Assembly (NCBI RefSeq): GCF_014697625.1
Contig: NZ_JACJSG010000002.1
Coordinates: 124,001 to 188,000, forward strand
Origin: Anabaena azotica FACHB-119
GTDB taxonomy: Bacteria; Cyanobacteriota; Cyanobacteriia; Cyanobacteriales; Nostocaceae
DNA length: 64,000 nt
Direction of reading: 5' to 3'
Shown: piece after piece, positions 8,327-16,445 of the stretch
Layout: the number at the start of each line of letters is the position of its first letter
Numbering within the stretch: position 1 is the first letter of the stretch
Translations under genes and position numbers: made by a program
The notes under the pieces: model-generated
Told to the model about the DNA's origin: nothing
Databases searched by the model: none
What the model saw: only the letters and a program-made list of their open reading frames with translations

Positions 8327-8932
8327 TTAATATACAGGGCGAGACCGTAAAAATATTGCCCCTATACTTAGAGCTAGTAATGCCAACGTAGAAGAATACT
8401 CTGGTACATTTTCAGGAGCCGAAGCAAGCAGTGGCTCGAAAGTAGAAGCAACAGCAGTATTCTGCACACTGGAATACAAAACACCTTGTTGCAGTGACAC
8501 TCCTCCTCGAATAAATGGATCACCCTCTCGGAGAATAACTCCAACAAAAAATTCCCCAGTTTCTAAATTAATAATGCCATTTGTCCTCTGCCCAAGCAGA
8601 TTGTCCAAAGTTCGAACATCGACCTCACCGTTACTTTGTTGCCGTATGTATGTAAACTCTGTCAAAAGAGCAAAACCCTCATAACCAGGTGCTGCTAAAC
8701 TATCGTCATAGCTATAGCTACCACTGACTTGATCTCCTACTTTAGTACCGTTAAGGTCTGCGTCAGGTGGTAGCAACTGACCACCTCCATACAGTTGTGT
8801 CACAACACCAGTGTACCTGTAAGTAAAAATAGCTGCTTGAGCAGTACTGGATGTACTAGCAACTAGTATTGCAGTTGCTGTACTAGTTACAACAGCGTGA
8901 AAAATATTTCTGAACTGAGTTATAAAAGACAT
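8327..8932 (-). CDS. Exported protein with PEP-CTERM-like sorting signal
   Basis: A 201-residue protein with an N-terminal signal peptide (hydrophobic stretch ending near STAQA) and a C-terminal tripartite tail: VPEYSS, then a hydrophobic helix LALLALSIGAIF, then basic residues RSR. That layout matches PEP-CTERM exosortase targets. The middle is a beta-rich domain with the stretch FTYRYTGVV. Its function is unknown. It stands alone, convergent with the DUF2808 gene and divergent from rpmH. Confidence 0.7.
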   Translation of the reverse strand: MSFITQFRNIFHAVVTSTATAILVASTSSTAQAAIFTYRYTGVVTQLYGGGQLLPPDADLNGTKVGDQVSGSYSYDDSLAAPGYEGFALLTEFTYIRQQSNGEVDVRTLDNLLGQRTNGIINLETGEFFVGVILREGDPFIRGGVSLQQGVLYSSVQNTAVASTFEPLLASAPENVPEYSSTLALLALSIGAIFLRSRPVY

Positions 8933-9197
8933 TTGTGTAATAAAGCAGAATTTTTGCGTTAAAAAACCTAATTAAAACCCAGAAATTATCCAAGCTTAGA
9001 CAGCCGATCTTTGCGCCATCAATTTCTTCTGGTGTTAATAATTACCTAACATATTTATGACTTGAAGTTAACTTGAGCAAATATTTTGGTCAATACTTCA
9101 TTAGTCGTAAGTTGCCAGATAGATTTCCAATGCTATTATTTGGTGATAAAATTATAGATTGTGACTTTTTATAGAAATCGCTTAAGAGGACAAGACT

Positions 9198-9332
9198 ATG
9201 CAGAGAACCCTTGGAGGAACTAACCGTAAGAGAAAAAGGACTTCTGGGTTTCGTGCCAGAATGCGGACTCCAGATGGCAGAAACGTCATCAGAGCCAGAA
9301 GAAAGAGAGGACGTTATCGTTTGAGTGTGTAG
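9198..9332 (+). CDS. rpmH: 50S ribosomal protein L34
   Basis: A 44-residue, strongly basic ribosomal protein beginning [18 protein letters not shown] and ending [10 protein letters not shown], with the family motif [12 protein letters not shown]. Its start is preceded by AAGAGGACAAGACT. It is directly upstream of rnpA, the usual bacterial rpmH-rnpA-yidC order. Confidence 0.97.
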   Translation: MQRTLGGTNRKRKRTSGFRARMRTPDGRNVIRARRKRGRYRLSV

Positions 9333-9357
9333 GGTATTTTAGGCGTAAAGACTAGCT

Positions 9358-9756
9358 GTGGCATTGCCTAAAGCAAACCGATTAAAATCCCGGCAAGATT
9401 TTCAGGCAGTTTTCCGAGAAGGGCTGAGACGACATAGTGCCAATTTCACATTGCGAGCATTAAAACCGTCCTCTGCTAACAGTTCTTCTTTGGATACTGC
9501 CAGCAAAACACAACTGAGTACACTTATTGGTGTTTCGATCAGTACCAAAGTAAGTAAAAAAGCAGTGGTGCGTAATCGCTTAAAAAGGCAAATAACGGCG
9601 GCAATTGGACAAATATTGCCGAAATTAGCACCAGGATGGAAATTAGTGGTAATTGTCAAGCCAGCAGCCGCAGAAACTAAGTGCGTAAGCCAACAATTTC
9701 TGCAAGAATTAGAGCAGTTGTTGGCACAAACTGAGGTACTCAATGGGCATTCGTGA
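9358..9756 (+). CDS. rnpA: Ribonuclease P protein component
   Basis: The protein subunit of RNase P, which helps the RNA subunit cut the 5' leader from pre-tRNAs. It is 132 residues with a GTG start 25 bp after rpmH. Family marks include LKSRQDFQAVFREG near the N-terminus and the RNR signature in SKKAVVRNRLKRQI. A Ser/Thr-rich insertion (about residues 38-55) is not conserved. The 3' end overlaps the next gene by 14 bp. Confidence 0.96.
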   Translation: MALPKANRLKSRQDFQAVFREGLRRHSANFTLRALKPSSANSSSLDTASKTQLSTLIGVSISTKVSKKAVVRNRLKRQITAAIGQILPKLAPGWKLVVIVKPAAAETKCVSQQFLQELEQLLAQTEVLNGHS

Positions 9757-10126
9757 AGAAGTTTATTATGAAGGCGGCCCCCACGTTGGGGATTTGATTT
9801 TGAGTATACTAATTGGACTAACTGTAGTGGGTATTCCCTTAACGGTTGGGGCGATTATTAGAGCATTATGGTTACGCTATCGCATCACCGATCGCCGAAT
9901 ATCTGTGATGGGTGGTTGGATGGGACGCGATCGCTCAGACATAATTTATTCAGAAATTACCAAAGTAGTGATAGTTCCTCGTGGTATCGGTATCTGGGGC
10001 GACATGGTAATTACTTTAAGAAATGGTAGTCGTTTAGAATTGCGGGCTGTTCCCAAATTCCGCCAAGTTTATGACTACATTAACGAAAAAGTAGCAGCCA
10101 GAAATCCTCAATATACTGCTAAATAG
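9743..10126 (+). CDS. PH-domain membrane protein (DUF304-like)
   Basis: A 127-residue protein with a hydrophobic segment at about 17-42 (GDLILSILIGLTVVGIPLTV) followed by a bacterial PH-like fold of short strands (RYRITDRRISV, VVIVPRGIGIWGDMVI). Similar proteins sit between rnpA and yidC in many cyanobacteria. Its function is unknown; the position suggests a link to membrane protein insertion. It overlaps the rnpA 3' end, so the two are probably co-translated. Confidence 0.85.
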   Translation: MGIREEVYYEGGPHVGDLILSILIGLTVVGIPLTVGAIIRALWLRYRITDRRISVMGGWMGRDRSDIIYSEITKVVIVPRGIGIWGDMVITLRNGSRLELRAVPKFRQVYDYINEKVAARNPQYTAK

Positions 10127-10330
10127 GGAGCAGAGGAGCAGGGGAGCAGAGGAGCAGGGGAGCAGGGGAGCAGAGGAGCAGGGGAGCAGGGGAGCAGAGG
10201 AGCAACCCACCCCTAGCCCCTCCCAGGAGGGGAACGGAGCAGGGGAGAATTAAATAATTCCCAGCCCCCAATCCCCAGTCCCCAATCCCCAGTCCCCACT
10301 CCCCCTACTCCCCCCACTTCCCCATCTCCC
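10124..10330. repeat. Short tandem repeats before yidC
   Basis: GGAGCAG(A/G)GGAGCAGG units repeat from about 10124 to 10205, followed by the hairpin CCCCTCCCAGGAGGGG and then CCCCAGTCCCCAAT units up to about 10310. The rest of the gap to yidC (10331-10437) presumably holds the yidC leader; I see no gene in it. Confidence 0.85.
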
Positions 10331-10437
10331 GATTTATCTGTGCGGCTATCCGTAGCAGAAGATAGTCCCACAGTCATCACTATTTAGATAAATTAGATTC
10401 AGTTCAGTTTACAGTAGCTCTCTTTGAAGTCAGAATA

Positions 10438-11580
10438 ATGGATTTTGGTATCGGGTTTCTCTCGAACAACGTAATGTTGCCGATCATAGACTTTTTCTAT
10501 AGCGTAGTACCGAGCTATGGATTGGCGATCGTTGCTTTAACATTGATAATCCGCTTCGCGCTCTATCCCCTGAGTGCTGGTCAAATTCGCAATATGCGGA
10601 AAATGCGAATTGTGCAACCTCTCATGCAGAAGCGGATGGCAGAAATCAAAGAGCGCTATAAGGACGATCCGCAGAAGCAGCAAGAAGAAATGCTCAACGT
10701 CCAAAAGGAGTTTGGCAACCCCTTAGCCGGATGTTTACCATTATTGCTGCAAATGCCAGTTCTGTTGGCGTTGTTTGCCACCTTACGCGGTTCACCTTTT
10801 GCTGGCGTTAACTACTCTGTTAACCTGCAAATCTTCCCCGCCGAACAAATCGAGCGTATTCAACCCCAAGCTTTCGCCACTGCTCCGCAAAATATTTATA
10901 TTGCTGATGGAGAACATACCAAAGTTACAGCCATCCTCCCCGGTGGGAATAAGTTAGCTGTAGGCGAAAAAACAAAGATTCAGTATCAGACTCTGGAAGG
11001 CAAACCATTTTCCGTCCTGTTAGCAGAACACCCAGACACAAAACTTTATCCCGACTGGAAAATTACCAAGGGTGAAGACAGAATTAAAATCGACGCTGAG
11101 GGCAATATAGAAGCCTTACAGCCGGGCGATGTCACCATTCAAGGTACAATACCTGGATTAGCAGCCGATAAAGGCTTCTTGTTCATTGATGCTTTAGGTA
11201 GAGTCGGCGCAGTTGACCCTGATGGCACAGTCCACTGGGATATTGTAGCGATGATTGTCTTCTTTGGTATCAGCCTTTACGTGAGCCAAGTGCTTTCCGG
11301 GCAGAACTCCAGTGGTGGCAATCCACAACAGGATACAGTCAATAAAATCACCCCCGTCATCTTTTCTGGGATGTTTTTGTTCTTCCCCTTGCCGGCTGGT
11401 GTACTTATGTACATGGTAATTGGTAACGTCTTCCAGACCTTACAAACCTACATTCTCTCCCGCGAACCTTTACCAGAGGAACTACAAAAAATCGTAGAAA
11501 CTCAAGAAAAACAAGCGGTGGCTGAACAAAAGACATTACCTTTTGAGCCAAAAAGTTCCAAGAAAAAGACCACAGGTTAA
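10438..11580 (+). CDS. yidC: Membrane protein insertase YidC/Oxa1
   Basis: Inserts proteins into plasma and thylakoid membranes. It is 380 residues, the cyanobacterial length, without the large periplasmic domain of proteobacterial YidC. The core helices are recognisable: [20 protein letters not shown], then [20 protein letters not shown], then [17 protein letters not shown]. An extracytoplasmic stretch of about 130 residues (around 150-275, with [16 protein letters not shown]) separates the second and third helices; it resembles a small Ig-like insertion and is usual in cyanobacteria as far as I recall. The tail is basic (KSSKKKTTG). It is followed 3 bp later by jag. Confidence 0.95.
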   Translation: MDFGIGFLSNNVMLPIIDFFYSVVPSYGLAIVALTLIIRFALYPLSAGQIRNMRKMRIVQPLMQKRMAEIKERYKDDPQKQQEEMLNVQKEFGNPLAGCLPLLLQMPVLLALFATLRGSPFAGVNYSVNLQIFPAEQIERIQPQAFATAPQNIYIADGEHTKVTAILPGGNKLAVGEKTKIQYQTLEGKPFSVLLAEHPDTKLYPDWKITKGEDRIKIDAEGNIEALQPGDVTIQGTIPGLAADKGFLFIDALGRVGAVDPDGTVHWDIVAMIVFFGISLYVSQVLSGQNSSGGNPQQDTVNKITPVIFSGMFLFFPLPAGVLMYMVIGNVFQTLQTYILSREPLPEELQKIVETQEKQAVAEQKTLPFEPKSSKKKTTG

Positions 11581-11583
11581 TAG

Positions 11584-12102
11584 ATGAGCAACAATCCCAT
11601 GCAGCGAGGTCAGCAGTGGCTAAAATCACTGCTGGAACTCACTGGGATATCAGCTGAGATTCACGGTAGTTTAGAAACTCCTCAATCTCATGATGAAGAT
11701 TCCCAAGAAACAGACGGTTACTGGTTGACAATTGACGAAACCAACTTGAACCCAGAGCAAATTCGTACTTTAATCGGTGCTGATGGCTCTGTATTGGACG
11801 CAATTCAATATTTGGCTAATTCTACTCTTAACATCAATCAACCCCATGAAGGACAAGCTTCCTACACGGTAGAGTTGAACGGTTATCGAGTCAAAAGACA
11901 AGCGGAAATTAAAGAAATAGCCGAAACAGCCGCCGAACAAGTCCGTTCTACAGGTCAAGAAGTGGAAATTAAATCCCTCAGTTCTGCGGAAAGGCGTTTA
12001 GTGCATACCTTCTTAAAAGACTTTGATGATTTAGAAACCTTTAGCCGTGGTAAGGAACCTCATCGTCATTTAGTTGTTCGTCCGTTTGTGGGTGAATTAT
12101 GA
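11584..12102 (+). CDS. jag: RNA-binding protein Jag/KhpB (KH and R3H domains)
   Basis: A 172-residue protein with a KH-like segment (IRTLIGADGSVLDAIQYLAN) and a C-terminal R3H domain (SLSSAERRLVHTFLKDF, then REPH-like KEPHRHLVVRP). Jag proteins bind RNA and travel with yidC across bacteria. The long N-terminal Jag domain of Bacillus is absent, as expected here. It starts 3 bp after yidC, so it is in the same transcript. Confidence 0.93.
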   Translation: MSNNPMQRGQQWLKSLLELTGISAEIHGSLETPQSHDEDSQETDGYWLTIDETNLNPEQIRTLIGADGSVLDAIQYLANSTLNINQPHEGQASYTVELNGYRVKRQAEIKEIAETAAEQVRSTGQEVEIKSLSSAERRLVHTFLKDFDDLETFSRGKEPHRHLVVRPFVGEL

Positions 12103-12247
12103 GGGGTTAGAGATGAAAAATTTACCCAGTCCCCAATCACCAACCCCTATTTATATTCATTGTTTGTAAAAGCTAAACTTAAAGTGGGTTATCAGCAGTT
12201 TTGCTGATGTCCAGCATAAATTTTTGTAATGATGTTTTACAGATCCT

Positions 12248-12757
12248 ATGGACGCAATTTTTATTCCGCAGCTAACTAAAGCCCCGGAGCGGACAGAGGA
12301 AGTTCAAGTGAAAGAGTTTTTGCCGGGACTAGAGACTTTGACACCAGTTCGTGGTCGCGTCCGCGTACAGCATCATGGTAATTACCTACAAGTGTCGGCT
12401 CAGGCAGAAACAATTGTTACTTGTACCTGCAATCGCTGCTTACAGCAATATAATCATCGCTTGGCGGTGGATACTCAAGAGGTTATCTGGTTGGATGATG
12501 CTGTTGAGCAAGAGCAAGACCTTCCTTTAGAACGGGAAGTAGCTATGGAGGATTTAGTAGAAACCTTATCCCCCAATGGTTATTTTTATCCCAGTGAATG
12601 GTTGTATGAACAAATGTGTTTAGCAATACCCCAACGTCAATTGTGTGATAATAATTGTCCAGGTATTTTAGCTAAAGATAATGCTGAAAGTTCAGACCAA
12701 GTAGTTGATAAACGCTGGGCGGGGTTAAATGCGCTGAAAAAGCAATTACCTAGTTAG
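12248..12757 (+). CDS. YceD/DUF177 family metal-binding protein
   Basis: A 169-residue protein of the DUF177 family. The family has been linked to 23S rRNA accumulation in plants and some bacteria; its exact role here is not shown. Visible marks are the cysteines TCTCNRCLQ near residue 60 and a second cluster CDNNCPG near 140, plus the acidic segment EDLVETLSPNGYFYPSEW. It lies 145 bp after jag, on the same strand. Confidence 0.88.
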   Translation: MDAIFIPQLTKAPERTEEVQVKEFLPGLETLTPVRGRVRVQHHGNYLQVSAQAETIVTCTCNRCLQQYNHRLAVDTQEVIWLDDAVEQEQDLPLEREVAMEDLVETLSPNGYFYPSEWLYEQMCLAIPQRQLCDNNCPGILAKDNAESSDQVVDKRWAGLNALKKQLPS

Positions 12758-12790
12758 TATTGTGTTTATTTACTGAAAATATAGCTGTAG

Positions 12791-12830
12791 GGTGGGCAAT
12801 GCCCACCTTAAATGTTTTTAACCAAGAATA
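12791..12830. terminator. GC hairpin between convergent genes
   Basis: The arms GGTGGGCA and TGCCCACC at 12791-12807 are followed by TTAAATGTTTTT. It sits between the DUF177 gene and the leftward FHA gene and probably ends transcription. It belongs to the same dispersed hairpin family as 2958-2979. Confidence 0.6.
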
Positions 12831-12892
12831 TTTTGTGATGATAATTGCCAATGCGATCGCCAAAATCACCATCTGCTTAAGCACAACATTTT

Positions 12893-13687
12893 TCACTTTT
12901 TAATTCCTTGCTGAAATGTAAGCGGATCAAAATTAAACACTTTACCTGTCCTCAACAATTGAATACCGCAGGTGATAGCAGCGAATGAAATCAGCATGGG
13001 AATAAGTGAAACTGAACTAACAACTACACCACTACCAATAAACAAAGCAATTCCTATCCCGATCAACACCCAGCCTAGTATCCGATTATCACGTCCGCCC
13101 CAATTGAGCGCTATTACACCAGATGTACCCAGTAAAATTCCCGGTGTACTAAGGAAATATATGTTCACATAAAGGCTTGTGCTAAAAAATGCCACGCCTG
13201 CTATTATCAACCCTATACCAATCAACTTACTGACTAAGGCCACTTCACCTTCCCCATTTGGGCTAGTTGTAGGTGATGTAATCTTAGTTGGTGCAGAGTT
13301 TGGTGCAGCGTTACCTGTAGCAGATGTGCTACTTTGCTTAACTCTAAACAAAAAAGTTACCTTATCTCCTTGCCCAAGTGCAATTGTATCTCCAGGGTTT
13401 AAGGTACAAAAAACTTTAGCTTGCAATCTCACCCCGTTAACATAAGTACCATTAGAGCTACCTAAATCTGTTATGTAATATTCACCCCCACTTATCCAGA
13501 TTTGCGCGTGAATGCGGGAAACTACATCAGCATCTGGTAAACCAGAAACATCAATATCTGGGGGCTTTTGTTCATTGGGTTTACCAATAGAAATTAGGGA
13601 TAGGTTCGGTAATAGAGCAAAAACTGTGCTGGTTTGAAGATGAACCAACTCCTTAGAGATTTCTGCTGCTGGGGATGAACTTTGCAT
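12893..13687 (-). CDS. FHA-domain membrane protein
   Basis: A 264-residue protein. Residues about 28-110 form an FHA domain, which binds phosphothreonine peptides; visible signatures are ADVVSRIHAQI and the strand DLGSSNGTYVNGVRL. A Ser/Thr/Pro-rich linker follows, then four or five hydrophobic segments (from LIGIGLIIAGVAFF on) and a short tail. The membrane part suggests it tethers a phospho-signalling partner at the membrane. No kinase gene is adjacent. Confidence 0.9.
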   Translation of the reverse strand: MQSSSPAAEISKELVHLQTSTVFALLPNLSLISIGKPNEQKPPDIDVSGLPDADVVSRIHAQIWISGGEYYITDLGSSNGTYVNGVRLQAKVFCTLNPGDTIALGQGDKVTFLFRVKQSSTSATGNAAPNSAPTKITSPTTSPNGEGEVALVSKLIGIGLIIAGVAFFSTSLYVNIYFLSTPGILLGTSGVIALNWGGRDNRILGWVLIGIGIALFIGSGVVVSSVSLIPMLISFAAITCGIQLLRTGKVFNFDPLTFQQGIKK

Positions 13688-13904
13688 GGGATTTTGCTTA
13701 AATCGCTGCTTCCAAGTTCTTATACAATACCGAAAAAGTCCAATAGGGAAACTCCGGAAAGATGTATAAATTTTTTGTAGTTTTATAACGACAAATATGA
13801 TTTTTTATATATCACAGCATTTGCTCTATCTAAGTATGATCAATGCTAGTGTAAAATCATGCAATAGACAATATCCGCAATACGTAAGATTTAGGTTAGT
13901 CTCA

Positions 13905-14339
13905 ATGTCTACTAATAAAGCCAGGCTGCATCCCAAAAAATTAATTTCTTGCTTAGGTATTGTAGCAACATCATTAGGCGTAATGATTCCTAACGCCGCT
14001 TATACCCAGACTACGAGTACCCCTGTTATCAGAATTTTAAGGGTAACGGTTGCTGGAGGTACAACTTTTAAGTTGCAAGAAAATTGGTTTCGCCAGTCAA
14101 CCGAAATTACAGACAATAACAAAAAATGTGGAGTTAGAACAGGGGACAAGTTTTTTGTCGCTACTATTAACGATAATAGAAATAATAATGCCGAGTACCG
14201 TGAAGGGAATCGGGTTGAAAGACTTAGAGATTACTATACAGTGACTTTTGATAGACCATTACCTTGTAATCGGACAAATCAAACATGGTATATATTTAAA
14301 AACCATGTCCAGCAGTTACAAGCTGTTCCTATCCGCTAA
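13905..14339 (+). CDS. Secreted hypothetical protein
   Basis: A 144-residue protein that I do not recognise. It starts MSTNKARLHPKK, followed by a signal-peptide core (LISCLGIVATSLGVMIP) and a cleavage-like site AAYTQT. The mature part has two cysteines (KKCGVRTGD and LPCNRTNQT) that could form a disulfide, and ends in YIFKNHVQQLQAVPIR. The frame is open back to 13797, but the extra residues would precede the signal peptide, so I prefer 13905. Confidence 0.65.
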   Translation: MSTNKARLHPKKLISCLGIVATSLGVMIPNAAYTQTTSTPVIRILRVTVAGGTTFKLQENWFRQSTEITDNNKKCGVRTGDKFFVATINDNRNNNAEYREGNRVERLRDYYTVTFDRPLPCNRTNQTWYIFKNHVQQLQAVPIR

Positions 14340-14346
14340 TTATTAG

Positions 14347-14778
14347 CTACAAAATCTCTGATAACCTTTGCAGCAGACTATCTGCTAAATCAGATATTTC
14401 TATCTCTGATGTCTGAGAATCTGCTAACAGATGTTTCACAGCAGTTAACCTCTCATCTTTTGAAGGAATTTGCCAAGATTCCTCTAGGTTAACTGCTATT
14501 TCAAATAGCGATCGCTCTCCTAAATGCTGCCTTAATCTCTGCGCTACAGCATCATCACTGACTAAAAATTCTTTGATTTTATCTAATATAAAACTAGTAA
14601 ATATTTCTTCCTCTCTCCACGCTTCTAACCAGTCACTATCAGCATCTTCAATGTAAACATGTATATAGTTAATCCCATATTTTAGCCAGTCTTGCTGCAT
14701 TTCTCTGGCTGTTGCTAATGCTTGTGTAAATTCGTCCACCTGACTATTGTAGCTGTTGGTTTCTTTGTGGTTAGCCAT
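14347..14778 (-). CDS. Hypothetical acidic protein
   Basis: A 143-residue soluble, acidic, helical protein that I do not recognise. It opens MANHKETNSYNSQVDEF and contains EDADSDWLEAWREEEIF and two C-terminal helices (SDLADSLLQRLSEIL). No signal peptide, membrane span or known motif is seen. It is convergent with the secreted gene, with only 7 bp between stop codons. Confidence 0.6.
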   Translation of the reverse strand: MANHKETNSYNSQVDEFTQALATAREMQQDWLKYGINYIHVYIEDADSDWLEAWREEEIFTSFILDKIKEFLVSDDAVAQRLRQHLGERSLFEIAVNLEESWQIPSKDERLTAVKHLLADSQTSEIEISDLADSLLQRLSEIL

Positions 14779-14953
14779 ATCAAGCTGTGATTAGCAGATA
14801 AATTAATAGGTGAAAACGGAAATTTGGAATAGCAGATTTTTTAATATAGCTTTTCTTGATCCAGTGAGGTACAGGTAAGAATAATTAAACGCAGATGAAC
14901 GCAGATGAACGCAGATAGATTTGTACCTCGACAGATTAGGAAAGGCTGTAAAA

Positions 14954-15664
14954 TTAAGAAAAATTTAAATATTTGCCACCTGCAAGATAGTCACTGTTAT
15001 ACAGTGCTATGTTGACTAACTGATGAACAAAATTGGCATCTTGAGGGTTGTAACTTAAAAACAATCCTCTTTTGATTTCCCACGATCGCAATGTGTTCTC
15101 CCAAGCTTGGCATTTCTGCTGGTGCAATTCTTTACTAACACTAGTCACTTGAATACACAAGGGTTGTTGGTTATGATTACTAACAATTAAATCCGTGGCC
15201 ATAGAAAGGTCTGCAATATAGCGCTGCCAAAAACTCCCGTCTCGATTAGCGATATCTTGCGCTATAGCTTTAATGATATCATCATCGACTTGATTAAAGT
15301 TTCCCGCCATCAATTTTTGTTTCCAAATGTAGAATTTGGAGTCACTAGCATTAATCCATTTGGGAAACAGATAACCATACCAATATCGCTCGTTAGCTGT
15401 CATTTGCTCGAATTTGGCTTGTTTTTCTTCTGGTGAAGGTAAAGATTGAATTATCAGCCAAATGGTAGAGTCAGTAATTACCTCTAAAAGAAATGCTAAG
15501 ACATATGGTTTCGCTGTCAGCGAACCAGGCTTAATGTTTTTAACCCAGCGATTAATTTCACTCAATCTCCTGGCTAGGTTAGGATCTATGGATGATGCCT
15601 GCTCTATCAGGGAATTGAGTTTGTCTTTAATTTCTGTTGCTTGCAAACGGTGGCTTACTTTCAA
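14954..15664 (-). CDS. Hypothetical protein of about 236 residues
   Basis: Not recognised. It is a soluble protein with TANERYWYGYLFPKWI, a Trp/Tyr-rich middle, and DLSMATDLIVSNHNQQPL followed by CIQVTSVSKE, loosely reminiscent of a nuclease-like core with acidic residue and lysine, which I do not claim. The frame stays open to 15727, but the added residues (VPCPLSPVPCY) come from the GGGGACAGG repeat of the element at 15688-15794, so the natural start may have been displaced. No ATG is available near the N-terminus; TTG at 15664 is the most plausible start. The region 14880-14920 downstream holds GCAGATGAAC tandem repeats. Confidence 0.5.
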   Translation of the reverse strand: MKVSHRLQATEIKDKLNSLIEQASSIDPNLARRLSEINRWVKNIKPGSLTAKPYVLAFLLEVITDSTIWLIIQSLPSPEEKQAKFEQMTANERYWYGYLFPKWINASDSKFYIWKQKLMAGNFNQVDDDIIKAIAQDIANRDGSFWQRYIADLSMATDLIVSNHNQQPLCIQVTSVSKELHQQKCQAWENTLRSWEIKRGLFLSYNPQDANFVHQLVNIALYNSDYLAGGKYLNFS

Positions 15665-15687
15665 GAACTTACGCTTTTTCCAGTTTA

Positions 15688-15794
15688 TATAGCAGGGGAC
15701 AGGTGATAGGGGACAGGGGACAGGCAAGAGAAAGCTCTTGCAGTAAAGATTTGATGATTCATCAATGTCCGCGCCCTATGTGGCGACTGCTATA
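15688..15794. mobile_element. MITE-like element with TATAGCAG termini, copy 1
   Basis: A 107-bp unit beginning TATAGCAG and ending CTGCTATA, with GGGGACAGG repeats inside and the conserved stretches TGATTCAT and CCTATGTGGC near the right end. A second copy lies at 50452-50556 in the same orientation. It carries no gene. The left end overlaps the 5' end of the frame at 14954. A short stretch of the GGGGACAGG part recurs at 15849-15871. Confidence 0.75.
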
Positions 15795-15953
15795 CTTAAT
15801 TTAACTCACTAGTAGGTTTTTTAACAAATGTGTAGGCATAGGTGAGAGGTGATAGGGGACAGGGGACAGGTTAAAAATCCTTTTCATTTTTATTAATAAG
15901 ACCTGCCGATAGAAAATGATGAAAATTCTTGGTAGTTTTTTTAGTATTTAAAG

Positions 15954-16388
15954 TTAGATTTTCTTTTGCATTTCTATATGAGGAATGCCAGCTTCTGCAA
16001 ATATGTCACTTACTTGAATAAAACCTAATTTATCGTACAAAGATTTAATGTATACTTGGGCATGAACTATTACTTCAGTAATATTTTTCTTAGCTATAAG
16101 TTCTAAAGCTTGTTCCATAATTTTTTGACCTATACCTTGCCCTCTAGCTAGGGATAAAACAGCCAATCTTTCTATTTTGACGGTCTGCTCATCCAAATAT
16201 CTAATTCTGGCAGTACCTACAGCTTGTCCATCTAAGTAAGCGATTAAATGCTGGCAGATATCATCTTTACCGTCAAATTCTAAAGCAATATCCACTCCTT
16301 GTTCTTCTTGAAATACAGTTTTTCTAATTGCGGCGATCGCCGGAAATTCTTCTGGTATTTTAGCAACTCTAATGATGACATCTGACAT
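15954..16388 (-). CDS. GNAT-family N-acetyltransferase
   Basis: A 144-residue acetyltransferase using acetyl-CoA; its substrate is unknown. The acetyl-CoA-binding motif A is visible as RLAVLSLARGQGIGQKIM (R-x-x-G-x-G form) at about 73-90, followed by the final motif YDKLGFIQVSD. The N-terminus with FQEEQGVDIALEFDGKDD resembles the ElaA/YjcF type. It stands alone between repeats and putA. Confidence 0.9.
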   Translation of the reverse strand: MSDVIIRVAKIPEEFPAIAAIRKTVFQEEQGVDIALEFDGKDDICQHLIAYLDGQAVGTARIRYLDEQTVKIERLAVLSLARGQGIGQKIMEQALELIAKKNITEVIVHAQVYIKSLYDKLGFIQVSDIFAEAGIPHIEMQKKI

Positions 16389-16445
16389 CAGAATTTCTCA
16401 TGATTTATAAATAGCTGAGGCATTTGCCCCAGCTATTTATCTAGC

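Noticed and set aside
8933..9197. Replication origin near rpmH-rnpA
   Set aside because: The rpmH-rnpA-yidC order marks the origin in many bacteria, but there is no dnaA or cluster of DnaA boxes here, and cyanobacteria often separate them.
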